Shown: piece after piece, positions 14,933 to 22,392 of the stretch
Position numbering within the stretch: the stretch's first letter is position 1
Layout of the letters: each line of letters begins with the position of its first letter
Assembly: GCF_027158205.1 (NCBI RefSeq)
Contig: NZ_JAPVLU010000069.1
Span: 1-32,471 of the forward strand
From: Streptomyces sp. H39-S7
GTDB lineage: Bacteria > Actinomycetota > Actinomycetes > Streptomycetales > Streptomycetaceae
Length of the DNA stretch: 32,471 nucleotides
Direction: 5' to 3'
Program-made: the position numbers and the translations under genes
The notes under the pieces: model-generated
What the model saw: the letters and a program-made list of their open reading frames with translations, nothing else
What the model was told of the DNA's origin: nothing
Database searches by the model: none

Positions 14933-16135
14933 TCACCACACGACCGGGATCTCGGCGTACCCGGCGAGGAATCCGCCGACCGGACGCACCAGCTTCTCGC
15001 CCGGCACCGCGAGCTGCAGCCCGGGGAAGCGGCGCAGCAGGCCCTCGGTGGCCTCCTGCAGCTCCATCCTGGCCAGCGCGGCCCCGGCGCAGAAGTGGAT
15101 ACCGGCGCCGAACGTCATGTGGTGGTTGTCCTGGCGCCGGATGTCGAGGGCGCAGGCGTCGGGGAAGGTCTCCTCGTCCATGTTGGACTCCACCGAGAGC
15201 ATCACCGTCGTCCCCTTGGGGATGACCGCGCCGTCGCTCACCTCGATGTCCTCCAGCGCGTAGCGCAGCGAGCCCAGCGAGGTGCCCATCATCTGGTAGC
15301 GGAGCAGCTCCTCGACCGCGGACGGCACCAGCGACAGGTCCGCCTTCAGGTCCGCGGCGGCCTCCGGGCGGTGCAGCAGGACGGCGGTGCCGGTGCCGAT
15401 CTGCGAGGCGGTGGTGACGTAGCCGGCGATCAGCAGGGTCTTGACCCAGTGCTGGAGCTGGTAGTCGGTCAGCTTCTCCGGGTCCTCCTCGCTGACCCGG
15501 ATCAGCTCGCTGATCAGGTCGTCGCCGGGGTGGGCCTTCTTGTCGGCGATCAGCTCACTGAGGTAGTTCCAGTAGTCGACGCGGCAGCGTTCCACCTCGT
15601 CGGCCGGGAGGGCCGTCACCGAGAGGTAGCCGTCGATGAGCCGGCGGAACTTCGCCCGGTCCTTCGGCGGCACGCCCAGCATGTGGCAGATGACCAGGAT
15701 GGGCAGCGGGTAGGCGAACGCCTCCATCAGGTCGGCCGGGCGCGGCCCCGCCTCCATGGCGTCCATCAGTTCGGCGGTGATCTCCCGCACGATCGGCCGC
15801 AGCGCCTCGATGCGGCGGGCGCTGAACGCCCGCATGACGACGGCGCGCTCCACGAGGTAGCGCGGCGGGTCGTTGTCGATCTCCGGGTCCCCGAACAGGT
15901 CGTTGTCCGCGGAGATGCGGGAGGCGGGGTAGCGCGACGTGTTGCGGCTCAGCCGCTCGTCGGCGAACAGCCGCCTGACGTCCTTGTACCGGGTCACCAG
16001 AACGGCCGGGTCACCGCTGGGGAGCGCGACGTGCAGCAGCGGTTCCTCCCGCATCGTCCGCCAGTCCTGCGGGATGTCCGGCGCCGGGGCCCACGGGAAG
16101 GGGTAACTGACCGGGCATGACGGGCTCGAGCTCAC
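14933..16135 (-). CDS. Cytochrome P450 (I-helix acid missing)
   Basis: This 400-residue soluble P450 has EELLRY (ExxR) near residue 287 and the heme loop FGAGIHFCAG with ligand C349. The I-helix motif reads AGYVTTAS from residue 237: the threonines remain (T241, T242), but the acid that normally precedes them is V240. The other P450 of the window has the opposite change. It starts at GTG 16135 behind GAGAGAGGTGCCAG and ends overlapping possible starts of the ferredoxin gene. Within aromatic polyketide clusters, P450-ferredoxin pairs do hydroxylation, ring closure or methylenedioxy bridge formation; the altered acid residue hints at chemistry other than simple hydroxylation. Substrate unknown. 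Confidence 0.93.
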   Translation of the reverse strand: MSSSPSCPVSYPFPWAPAPDIPQDWRTMREEPLLHVALPSGDPAVLVTRYKDVRRLFADERLSRNTSRYPASRISADNDLFGDPEIDNDPPRYLVERAVVMRAFSARRIEALRPIVREITAELMDAMEAGPRPADLMEAFAYPLPILVICHMLGVPPKDRAKFRRLIDGYLSVTALPADEVERCRVDYWNYLSELIADKKAHPGDDLISELIRVSEEDPEKLTDYQLQHWVKTLLIAGYVTTASQIGTGTAVLLHRPEAAADLKADLSLVPSAVEELLRYQMMGTSLGSLRYALEDIEVSDGAVIPKGTTVMLSVESNMDEETFPDACALDIRRQDNHHMTFGAGIHFCAGAALARMELQEATEGLLRRFPGLQLAVPGEKLVRPVGGFLAGYAEIPVVW

Positions 16136-16206
16136 CTGGCACCTCTCTCGTCTCCGTGACAGGGCTGTCGACAGTCCCCAGTGTCGGCAGCCGCGCTGGG
16201 GACGGG

Positions 16207-16222
16207 CTCAACGGCGGCTGGA
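16207..16222 (-). promoter_or_regulatory. Putative SARP-type 11-bp direct repeat upstream of P450-ferredoxin operon
   Basis: On the minus strand TCCAG (16218-16222) is followed by TTGAG (16207-16211) at 11 bp. It lies 72 bases before the P450 start. The 16136-16387 divergent gap is the longest in the window and holds one such array for each direction. Confidence 0.4.
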
Positions 16223-16255
16223 ACGAGGGGGGTTGGGGTGTCGGCGACGGGGGGT

Positions 16256-16282
16256 ACCAGGACGGGTCGAGTCATCCTCCAT
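16256..16282 (+). promoter_or_regulatory. Putative SARP-type triple 11-bp direct repeat upstream of methyltransferase operon
   Basis: ACCAG (16256-16260), TCGAG (16267-16271) and TCCAT (16278-16282) lie at exactly 11-bp steps on the plus strand, about 105 bases before the first methyltransferase start. Only the middle pentamer is a perfect match, so this site is weaker. Confidence 0.35.
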
Positions 16283-16387
16283 CCCGCGCTGGGAGATTCG
16301 CGGCCGACAGCGCGGTCTGGAGTGCCGCCGGGCCGTGCGGGCCCCACGAGCGCGCCGCGGAAGCGGCCAGGAACGGGAGACGCCCCT

Positions 16388-17398
16388 ATGCCATCCACCG
16401 CTGCGGACACCGGGACGGCCGCGGGCATCCTCCGGCTGGGCAACCGGTTCTGCGACGCCAAGGCCCTGCTCACCGCCGTCCGGCTCGATGTGTTCGGCAC
16501 CCTCGCGGACGGGCCGGCCACCGCCGCGGAGCTGCGCGGGCGGCTGGGCCTGCACGGCCGCGGCCTGCCGGACTTCCTCGGCCTGCTGACCGCGCTCGGG
16601 CTGCTGCGACGCGACGCCGACGGGCGGTTCCGCAACGCCGAGGGCGCGGAACGCTACCTCGTCCCGGGACGGCCGGGCTGCGTGGCGGGTTTCCTGACGG
16701 GCGCCGACATCAACCTCTACCCGGTGTACGGACGGCTGGCCGACGCGCTGCGCACCGGCAAGCCGCAGGCCGACGGCGACTTCACCGGGATGCTCGACGA
16801 CCCGGAGGCGCTCGGCGGGTTCGTGCGGATGATGGACGGCCTCACCCAGGGCCTGGGCAAGGAGCTGTCGGCGGCCCTGGAGGACGTCGAGTACCGCTCG
16901 GTGCTCGACGCGGGAGGCTGCCGCGGCCATCTGCTCGGCCAACTGCTCGCGCACCGCGCGGACCTCACCGGCCAGGTCTTCGACCTGCCGCAGATGGAGC
17001 CGTTCTTCCACGCGTACATGGCCGGACTCGGCCTCGACGGCCGGACGTCCTTCCACCCCGGCGATTTCTTCCGGGACCCGCTGCCGCCGGCCGACGTGAT
17101 CGTCCTCGGCCACATCCTGCACGACTGGGACGCCCCGCAGCGCCGGCTGCTGCTGGACAAGGCGTTCGCGGCGGTGAACCCCGGCGGGACGGTCCTGGTC
17201 TACGACCGCATGCTCGGCCGCCGCGCCGACGACACCGAGAACCTGGTAGCCAGCCTGAACATGCTGCTGGTCACCGAGGGCGGCGGCGAGTACAGCGCCG
17301 ACGACGTGGGCGAGCAGGCGCGCCGCGCCGGGTTCGCCTCGGTCACCGACCGCCCGCTCGCCGACTTCGACACTCTCGTGATCTGCCGCAAAGGCTGA
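16388..17398 (+). CDS. SAM-dependent O-methyltransferase (DnrK/CalO-like two-domain type)
   Basis: This 336-residue methyltransferase has an N-terminal winged-helix dimerisation domain (LGNRFCDAKALLTAVRLDVF) and a C-terminal class I SAM-binding domain. Motif I reads LDAGGCRGHLL near residue 177, where most relatives have DVGGGRG. VFDLPQM and GHILHDWD near residue 240 complete the family pattern. It would methylate a phenolic hydroxyl of the scaffold. It starts at ATG 16388 with GGGAG 7 bases upstream. The next methyltransferase starts 10 bases after its stop, so the two are one operon. It is clearly a paralogue of the enzyme at 29601-30620: the segments LGN.FCDAKALLTAV, LHGRGL.DFL and VLVYDRML recur. 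Exact position of methylation unknown. Confidence 0.92.
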   Translation: MPSTAADTGTAAGILRLGNRFCDAKALLTAVRLDVFGTLADGPATAAELRGRLGLHGRGLPDFLGLLTALGLLRRDADGRFRNAEGAERYLVPGRPGCVAGFLTGADINLYPVYGRLADALRTGKPQADGDFTGMLDDPEALGGFVRMMDGLTQGLGKELSAALEDVEYRSVLDAGGCRGHLLGQLLAHRADLTGQVFDLPQMEPFFHAYMAGLGLDGRTSFHPGDFFRDPLPPADVIVLGHILHDWDAPQRRLLLDKAFAAVNPGGTVLVYDRMLGRRADDTENLVASLNMLLVTEGGGEYSADDVGEQARRAGFASVTDRPLADFDTLVICRKG

Positions 17399-17408
17399 GG
17401 GGATTGCC

Positions 17409-18455
17409 ATGACCGGTCCGACCACCGACCAGCCGACTCCGGCGGAGTACCTGCCGCTGCTCTTCGGATTCGCCGTCTACCAGATCGCCGGTGTCACCGC
17501 CCGGCTCGGGGTGCCCGACGCTCTCGGCGACGGGACGCGGACCGCCGTGGAACTCGCGGAGACCACGGGCACCCACGCCCCGTTCCTGGAGCGGTTGCTG
17601 CGCGCCGCCGTCTCGGCGGGCCTGCTCACCGCGGACGACGCGGGCGGCTTCACACTGACCCGGCTCGGCTCCATGTACCGCAGCGAGTCCCCGGTGCAGG
17701 GCGCCCCGCTGGACGCCATGCACGCCGCGGCCCCGGTCTGGCAGGCGTGGGGCGCGCTGGAGGAGTCCGTGCGCACCGGGCGGCCCGCGTTCGACCTGGT
17801 CCACGGCAAGGGGCTGTTCGACCACCTCAGGACGGACGACGAGCTCGCCGGGCACTTCCACGCCGCGATGGCGGCCGGCAGCGCGGTCCAGCTGCCGGCG
17901 ATCACGGGCGGGTTCGACTTCAGCCGGTTCAAGTACGTGATGGACGTCGGCGGCGGCAACGGCACCCATCTGGCGGCGATCCTCGCCGCCAACCCCAACC
18001 TGATCGGCAGCGTCTTCGACACCGCCAACGGGGTGCTGGAGGCACCCTCCGTGATCGAGGTGGCGGGGGTCGCGGACCGCTGCGAGATCGCCACCGGGTC
18101 GTTCTTCGACTCGGTGCCGGCCGGACCGGACGCGTATCTGCTGAAGAACATCCTGCACGACTGGAACGACGACGAATGCGTGCGCATCCTGGAGAACTGC
18201 CGCAAGGGCCTCGCCCCGGGCGGCCGCGTCGTGGTGTTCACCTCGGTGCTGTCCGAGGGGCGCCGCAACGAGGACCCCGTCGAGGCGCTCGGCGCCTCCA
18301 TCTTCGACATCGAGATGATGGTCGTGACGACGGGCCGGGAGCGCACGCTCACCGAGTTCGAGAACCTGTTCACCCGGGCCGGCCTGGAGCTGGACTCGCT
18401 GACCGCGCTCCCCTGCCCGTTCCTGTACTACGGCCTGGAGGCCGTCGCGGTCTGA
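17409..18455 (+). CDS. SAM-dependent O-methyltransferase, second type
   Basis: This 348-residue two-domain methyltransferase shares the acetylserotonin-O-methyltransferase-like fold with its neighbour but is only distantly related to it. The N-terminal domain starts PAEYLPLLFGFAVYQIAGVTARLGV. Motif I is MDVGGGNGTHLAAIL near residue 180, and YLLKNILHDWND near residue 245 contains the His-Asp region used for general base catalysis in this family. It would O-methylate a second site of the product, or in this family occasionally hydroxylate or decarboxylate, as RdmB-like relatives do. It starts at ATG 17409 with GAGGGG just upstream, 10 bases after the preceding stop. SAM could be supplied by the metK at the left edge. 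Confidence 0.9.
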   Translation: MTGPTTDQPTPAEYLPLLFGFAVYQIAGVTARLGVPDALGDGTRTAVELAETTGTHAPFLERLLRAAVSAGLLTADDAGGFTLTRLGSMYRSESPVQGAPLDAMHAAAPVWQAWGALEESVRTGRPAFDLVHGKGLFDHLRTDDELAGHFHAAMAAGSAVQLPAITGGFDFSRFKYVMDVGGGNGTHLAAILAANPNLIGSVFDTANGVLEAPSVIEVAGVADRCEIATGSFFDSVPAGPDAYLLKNILHDWNDDECVRILENCRKGLAPGGRVVVFTSVLSEGRRNEDPVEALGASIFDIEMMVVTTGRERTLTEFENLFTRAGLELDSLTALPCPFLYYGLEAVAV

Positions 18456-18479
18456 GCGGACGGGCGTCTTCCGTGGATG

Positions 18480-19163
18480 TCACCAGGGGAAGGTCTGTTC
18501 ACCGCGGCGGAAGGTGCCGGTGGGGCCGCCGTCCGGCAGGGTGGCCGCGTCCGCGATGTCCCGGGCGGCCTCCTCGGGGGTGCGCTGCGCCTGCGGCATC
18601 ATGCGGGTCCTGACCGGGCCGGGGTTGACGGAGTTGACCAGCACCCCGGTGTCCGCGGTCTGGGCGGCCAGCATCTGGGTGAGCCCGTTGACCGCGGTCT
18701 TCGACACCGAGTAGCCGGGGCTGGCGGTGAACAGGCCGTGGCTGAACGAGCCGGTGCCGCTGGAGATGAAGACCACCCGCCCCCAGCCGCGCCGCACCAT
18801 GTCGGGGACGAAGGCCTGCGCCACCCGCCAACTGCCGAACAGGTTGACCGCGAAGGTGCGCTGCACCAGATCGAGGGAGACACTCAGCGGATCGCTGCCG
18901 ATGTCCAGCAGCACCCCGGCGTTGGACACCAGCACGTCGACCGGGCCGATCCCCTCCGCGGCCCGCTTGACGCTCTCGGTGTCGGTCACGTCGAGTGCGT
19001 GCGCGGACGCGCCGGCACCGAGTTCGGCGGCCGCCGCGAGCGCCGCGTCGCCGTCCCGGGCGGTGAGCACCACCTTCAGGCCGCGGCCGAGCAGTTCGGC
19101 GGCGACCGCGCGGCCCAGCCCGCGGTTGGCTCCGGTGATCAACGCTGTCCGCTGAATGGTCAC
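18480..19163 (-). CDS. Short-chain dehydrogenase/reductase
   Basis: This 227-residue classical SDR has TGANRGLG near residues 10-17, SNAGV near residue 82, SSGTGSFSHG with the catalytic serine, and YSVSK near residue 148. The start is GTG 19163, chosen because a near-perfect AGGAGG lies 6 bases upstream and the cofactor motif follows at the usual distance; the frame stays open far upstream without family homology. It is a single-gene unit, convergent with the methyltransferases and divergent from the glutamine-synthetase-like gene. Probably a carbonyl reductase with an undefined substrate. Confidence 0.88.
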   Translation of the reverse strand: MTIQRTALITGANRGLGRAVAAELLGRGLKVVLTARDGDAALAAAAELGAGASAHALDVTDTESVKRAAEGIGPVDVLVSNAGVLLDIGSDPLSVSLDLVQRTFAVNLFGSWRVAQAFVPDMVRRGWGRVVFISSGTGSFSHGLFTASPGYSVSKTAVNGLTQMLAAQTADTGVLVNSVNPGPVRTRMMPQAQRTPEEAARDIADAATLPDGGPTGTFRRGEQTFPW

Positions 19164-19227
19164 TGCGTCCTCCTGGCATCGGGCCGCGGTTGCCGGCGCT
19201 CCTGGCGCGGATGCTGACCGGTCCGTC

Positions 19228-19243
19228 TCAAGCCCGGCACGAG
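19228..19243 (+). promoter_or_regulatory. Putative SARP-type 11-bp direct repeat in divergent promoter region 19164-19303
   Basis: TCAAG (19228-19232) and ACGAG (19239-19243) are 11 bp apart on plus, about 60 bases before the glutamine-synthetase-like start. The complementary strand reads TCGTG then TTGAG toward the SDR. It lies in a 140-base gap between divergent genes. Confidence 0.45.
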
Positions 19244-19303
19244 CCGTGGCGGACACCGTGGACCCTCGAGTCACCCCTGCATTCCCACCCCCTGGAGGCC
19301 GCG

Positions 19304-20665
19304 ATGACGGCGTTGTCACCCGCACCACCGAGGGACGCCGAGGAGCTGGCCCGGGCGATCGCCCGGGACGGCGTGGAGTTCCTGCTGGTCATGTTCGTCA
19401 ACCTGTACGGAAAGCCCTGTGCGAAGCTGGCCCCGGTGCGGACCCTCGACCAGCTGCTGAGTGACGGGCTCGGCTTCGCCGGCAACGCCGCGGACGGTCT
19501 CGGCCAGTCGTCGGCCGACCCCGACGTCGTCGCGATCCCCGACGTCACCTCGTACGTCAGGGCACCGCTGCAGGACGGCCTGGGCATCATCCAGTGCGAT
19601 CTCTACGTCGAGGGGCAGCCCTGGCCGTACGCCCCCCGGCACATCCTCCGCAACCAGCTGCGGCTGCTCGCCGAGCAGGGCCGCCAGCTGAAGGTCGGCG
19701 CGGAGCCCGAGTACTTCCTGGTGCGGCGGGCCGACGACGGTTCGATCAGCGTCGCCGACGAGCTGGACACCGCCGACTCGCCCTGTTACGACGCCAACGC
19801 CGCCACCCGCGCCTTCGGCCATCTGTCGACCATCAGCCGGTCGTTGGACGAGCTCGGGTGGGAGAACTACTCCAACGACCACGAGGACGCCAACGGGCAG
19901 TTCGAGCACAACTTCGGCTACGCGGACGCGCTGCGCACCGCCGACCGCGTGATCATCTTCCGCCACCTGGCGAAGATGGCCGCACACCGGGCGGGCCTGA
20001 TCGCCACCTTCATGCCGAAGCCGTTCACCCACCTCACCGGCAGCGGGCTGCACCTGCACGTGTCGCTGTGGGAGGGCGCGACGTCCCTGTTCGACGACAC
20101 CGCCGACCCGCGCGGGCTGAACACCTCACGGCTGGGGTACGGCTTCATCGCCGGGCTGCTGGACCACGCGCCCGGCCTGATGGCGCTGACCTGCCCCACC
20201 GTCAACTCCTACAAGCGGCTCGGCGCCGGCTCCGACACCCTCTCCCGGTCCAGCTGGGCGCCCGGTTACGCCAGCTACGGCGGCAACAACCGCACCCACC
20301 TGGTGCGGATCCCCGACACCGGGCGGATCGAGGTGCGCTGCGTGGACGGCGCGGCCAACCCGTACCTGGCCATCGCCGGCATCGCCGCGGCGGGCGCCGA
20401 CGGGATCGCGCGCGGCGCCGACCCGGGCGACCCGGTCGCGCGCGACCTGGAGGCCGCCGCGGTCCCCGCCGGGCTGCGCCCGCTGCCGCCCACCCTGCTG
20501 CACGCGGTGGACGAACTGGTCGCCGACGGGGTGCTGCGCGAGGGGCTCGGCAAGGTGCCGGACGGCTCGTACGCGGACTACTACGCCGACGCGAAGCGGG
20601 CGGAGTTCGCGCGCTACCACCGCGAGGTCACCGACTGGGAGCTGCACCGCTACCTGCAGAGCTGA
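19304..20665 (+). CDS. Glutamine-synthetase-like ligase (candidate gamma-glutamyl-hydrazide synthetase)
   Basis: This 453-residue protein has the full glutamine synthetase fold: N-terminal beta-grasp (MFVNLYGKPCAKLAPV), then the ATP and glutamate site segments GAEPEYFLV (132-140), NGQFEHN (198-203), GSGLHLHVSL (246-255), NSYKRL and RIEVRCVDGAANPY. The ammonium-pocket DGSS loop of true glutamine synthetases is not recognisable; the region reads GNAADGLGQSS near residue 62, as in GlnA-like gamma-glutamyl ligases that accept other amines. In fosfazinomycin and kinamycin pathways a GS-like enzyme joins glutamate to hydrazine. With a hydrazine operon next door, that role is the best inference here; gamma-glutamylation of another amine is the alternative. 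ATG 19304 has GGAGG 5 bases upstream. A 16-bp hairpin follows the stop. Confidence 0.88.
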   Translation: MTALSPAPPRDAEELARAIARDGVEFLLVMFVNLYGKPCAKLAPVRTLDQLLSDGLGFAGNAADGLGQSSADPDVVAIPDVTSYVRAPLQDGLGIIQCDLYVEGQPWPYAPRHILRNQLRLLAEQGRQLKVGAEPEYFLVRRADDGSISVADELDTADSPCYDANAATRAFGHLSTISRSLDELGWENYSNDHEDANGQFEHNFGYADALRTADRVIIFRHLAKMAAHRAGLIATFMPKPFTHLTGSGLHLHVSLWEGATSLFDDTADPRGLNTSRLGYGFIAGLLDHAPGLMALTCPTVNSYKRLGAGSDTLSRSSWAPGYASYGGNNRTHLVRIPDTGRIEVRCVDGAANPYLAIAGIAAAGADGIARGADPGDPVARDLEAAAVPAGLRPLPPTLLHAVDELVADGVLREGLGKVPDGSYADYYADAKRAEFARYHREVTDWELHRYLQS

Positions 20666-20674
20666 GGGCGCGCC

Positions 20675-21010
20675 TCAGTCCCGCGGGACCTCCTCGATCC
20701 AGGAGGTCCCGCGGGATCCGTCCGTCCGCGTCCACTCCTCCCGCAGCCGCACCCGCCCGTCGGGCAGCGGCTCGGGGGTGCTCCGGCAGGTGCCGCACAC
20801 CACCTGGCCGTCGTCCAGCACCTGGCTGTACGCCGCGGTGAGGACGCCGTCCGGCCCGGCCGTGCCGACGAGCCGGCCCACCCGCACCGCGCCGCCGGAG
20901 AACTCCGCCCACACCAGGTCACCGCTCTGATGGTAGTGACCGGTGGGCGTGGAGTCCCCGGCGGCGGTCTCCGCCGCGTGCGAGCGGAAGACCCGCCCGT
21001 CATAGCTCAC
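20675..21010 (-). CDS. Conserved small protein of unknown function (last gene of hydrazine operon)
   Basis: This 111-residue soluble protein starts VSYDGRVFRSHAAE and contains YHQSGDLVWAEFSGG, then GTCRSTPEPLPDGRVRLREEWTR and WIEEV at the end. It resembles small actinobacterial proteins often mislabelled as N-acetylglutamate synthase, which appear to be beta-barrel, lipocalin-like folds; no catalytic motif is evident. GTG 21010 overlaps the stop of the upstream flavoprotein gene as GTGA, so translation is coupled. It is the fifth and last gene of the cupin/MetRS/DAO/BBE operon, which makes a role in handling a hydrazine intermediate or the product plausible, though nothing in the sequence proves it. 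The terminator hairpin overlaps its last codons. Confidence 0.78.
   Translation of the reverse strand: MSYDGRVFRSHAAETAAGDSTPTGHYHQSGDLVWAEFSGGAVRVGRLVGTAGPDGVLTAAYSQVLDDGQVVCGTCRSTPEPLPDGRVRLREEWTRTDGSRGTSWIEEVPRD
20679..20716. terminator. Strong hairpin terminator between convergent genes
   Basis: A perfect 16-bp inverted repeat (20679-20694 with 20701-20716) has a 6-base loop. It starts 13 bases after the glutamine-synthetase-like stop and overlaps the last 13 codons of the convergent 111-residue protein gene. It should end transcription from both sides. Confidence 0.75.
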
Positions 21011-22392
21011 CGTGCGGTGCCAGGGGCGACGTTGTAGTTGGAGCGGAAGAAGTTGTCCGGGTCCAGCCGCCGCTTCAGCGCCGCGAGCCGGCCGTACGCC
21101 TCGGGTCCGTAGGTGCGCAGCGCCCGGTCGGCGCCGGGGGCACCGCTGTCCCCGACGTAGTTGATGTAGCCGTCGCCCCAGCGGCCGTGCGGCTCCGCCG
21201 CGGCGGCCACGGACTTGGCCCAGGCGGTCTGCCGCTCGTCCGCCTCGGGGTGCGCGGGGTCCCAGATCGCCATGCCGGTGACGTTGAAGGCCGCGTCGCG
21301 GAAGGGGACGGCGCTGCCGGCGGAACCGGTACGGCGGACGGCGCCGTTGATAGGCTCCAGGAGCACCGTGTCGTTGTACGGGTCGGTGATCCTGGCCTCC
21401 TGGAAGCGCGCGGCGACGGAGTCCACCAGTTCGTCGGGCAGGCCGTCCACCAGCCGGGCGCTCCAGTAGTGGCGCAGCCCGAACGGCAGGCGTCCCAGGC
21501 ACAGTTGCATGGAGACGTAGCTGCGGTGCTCGATCCGCCAGTCCAGGACATCGATTCTGCGCAGCGTCTTGTCGAGGGTGGCGCGGTACTCCTCGTCGTC
21601 ACCCGCGTAGCAGACGCTCATCACGGCCGCGGGTCCCTGGGCGGGGCCGTAGCGCTCCAGGAGCATCGTGCAGGTGAGGTCGTCGGGTGCTTCCAGCATG
21701 AGGTCGCGGAAGAGCCGGACGGCCGCCGCGGGGTCGGTTCCGGGGTAGGCGACGTAACCGCCGTAGACCCGCTCGACCGGATGCAGCCGGAAGGTGAACT
21801 CGGTGACGGCGCCGAAGTTGTGGCCGGCACCGCGCAGCGCCCAGTCCAGCTCCGGGTCGGTGTGCGGGCTCACGTGCAGGCGTTCGCCGTCGGCGGTGAC
21901 CAGGACGTACGACTCGACGTTGTCGCAGGCCAGCCCGTACCGGCCCATGAGGTGGCCGATGCCGCCGCCGAGGGTGAGGCCGCCGACGCCGGTGTCGTCG
22001 AAGGTGCCGCCGGTGCTGGCCAGCCCGAAGCTGGTGGTCGCCAGGTCGAAGTCGGCCCAGGTGGCGCCGCCGCCGGTGCGGGCGAGGCGTTCGACGGGGT
22101 CGACCGCGGTCCGGTTCAGCAGCCGCAGGTCGATGACGAGGCCGCCGTCGAGGGAGCCGGAGCCGGCGATGTTGTGGCCGCCGCCGCGGATCGTGGTCGG
22201 CAGGCCGGCGTCGCGGGCGGCCCGGATGGCGCCCTGGACCTCGGCGGTGTCGGCCGGCAGGCAGATCAGCCGGGGCCGGTGGTCGTGCATCCCGTTGAAC
22301 AGCAGCCGCACCCGGTCGTACGCCGGGTGGCCGGGGGCGATCACCCGGTCCGGGCAGACGGCCTCCAGGGCGTTGCGCGCGGCGTCGGTCAT
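21007..22392 (-). CDS. FAD-linked oxidase, berberine-bridge-enzyme (BBE) type
   Basis: This 461-residue flavoprotein of the VAO/BBE family has RGGGHN at residues 69-74, where H73 is the expected 8-alpha-histidyl FAD attachment. TGVGGLTLGGGIG and YGLACDNVES follow, and the C-terminal NFFRSNYNV is the BBE domain signature. The second cysteinyl attachment of bicovalent members is not seen (the site reads FDDTGVGG), so FAD is probably held by His only. Such enzymes oxidise C-O or C-N bonds and pass electrons to O2. ATG 22392 overlaps the DAO-type gene stop as ATGA, tying it to hydrazine synthesis. I infer it may oxidise hydrazinoacetate or a downstream hydrazine; late oxidation of the aromatic scaffold is the alternative. 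There is no signal peptide. Confidence 0.9.
   Translation of the reverse strand: MTDAARNALEAVCPDRVIAPGHPAYDRVRLLFNGMHDHRPRLICLPADTAEVQGAIRAARDAGLPTTIRGGGHNIAGSGSLDGGLVIDLRLLNRTAVDPVERLARTGGGATWADFDLATTSFGLASTGGTFDDTGVGGLTLGGGIGHLMGRYGLACDNVESYVLVTADGERLHVSPHTDPELDWALRGAGHNFGAVTEFTFRLHPVERVYGGYVAYPGTDPAAAVRLFRDLMLEAPDDLTCTMLLERYGPAQGPAAVMSVCYAGDDEEYRATLDKTLRRIDVLDWRIEHRSYVSMQLCLGRLPFGLRHYWSARLVDGLPDELVDSVAARFQEARITDPYNDTVLLEPINGAVRRTGSAGSAVPFRDAAFNVTGMAIWDPAHPEADERQTAWAKSVAAAAEPHGRWGDGYINYVGDSGAPGADRALRTYGPEAYGRLAALKRRLDPDNFFRSNYNVAPGTAR

Noticed and set aside
18456..18479. A terminator between the methyltransferase and SDR genes.
   Set aside because: Only a 4-bp stem can be drawn, too weak to report.
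19304..20665. Calling the GS-like gene the housekeeping glnA.
   Set aside because: The DGSS ammonium loop is not recognisable, length and motifs match GlnA-like gamma-glutamyl ligases, and the gene lies in a biosynthetic cluster under the shared repeat type.
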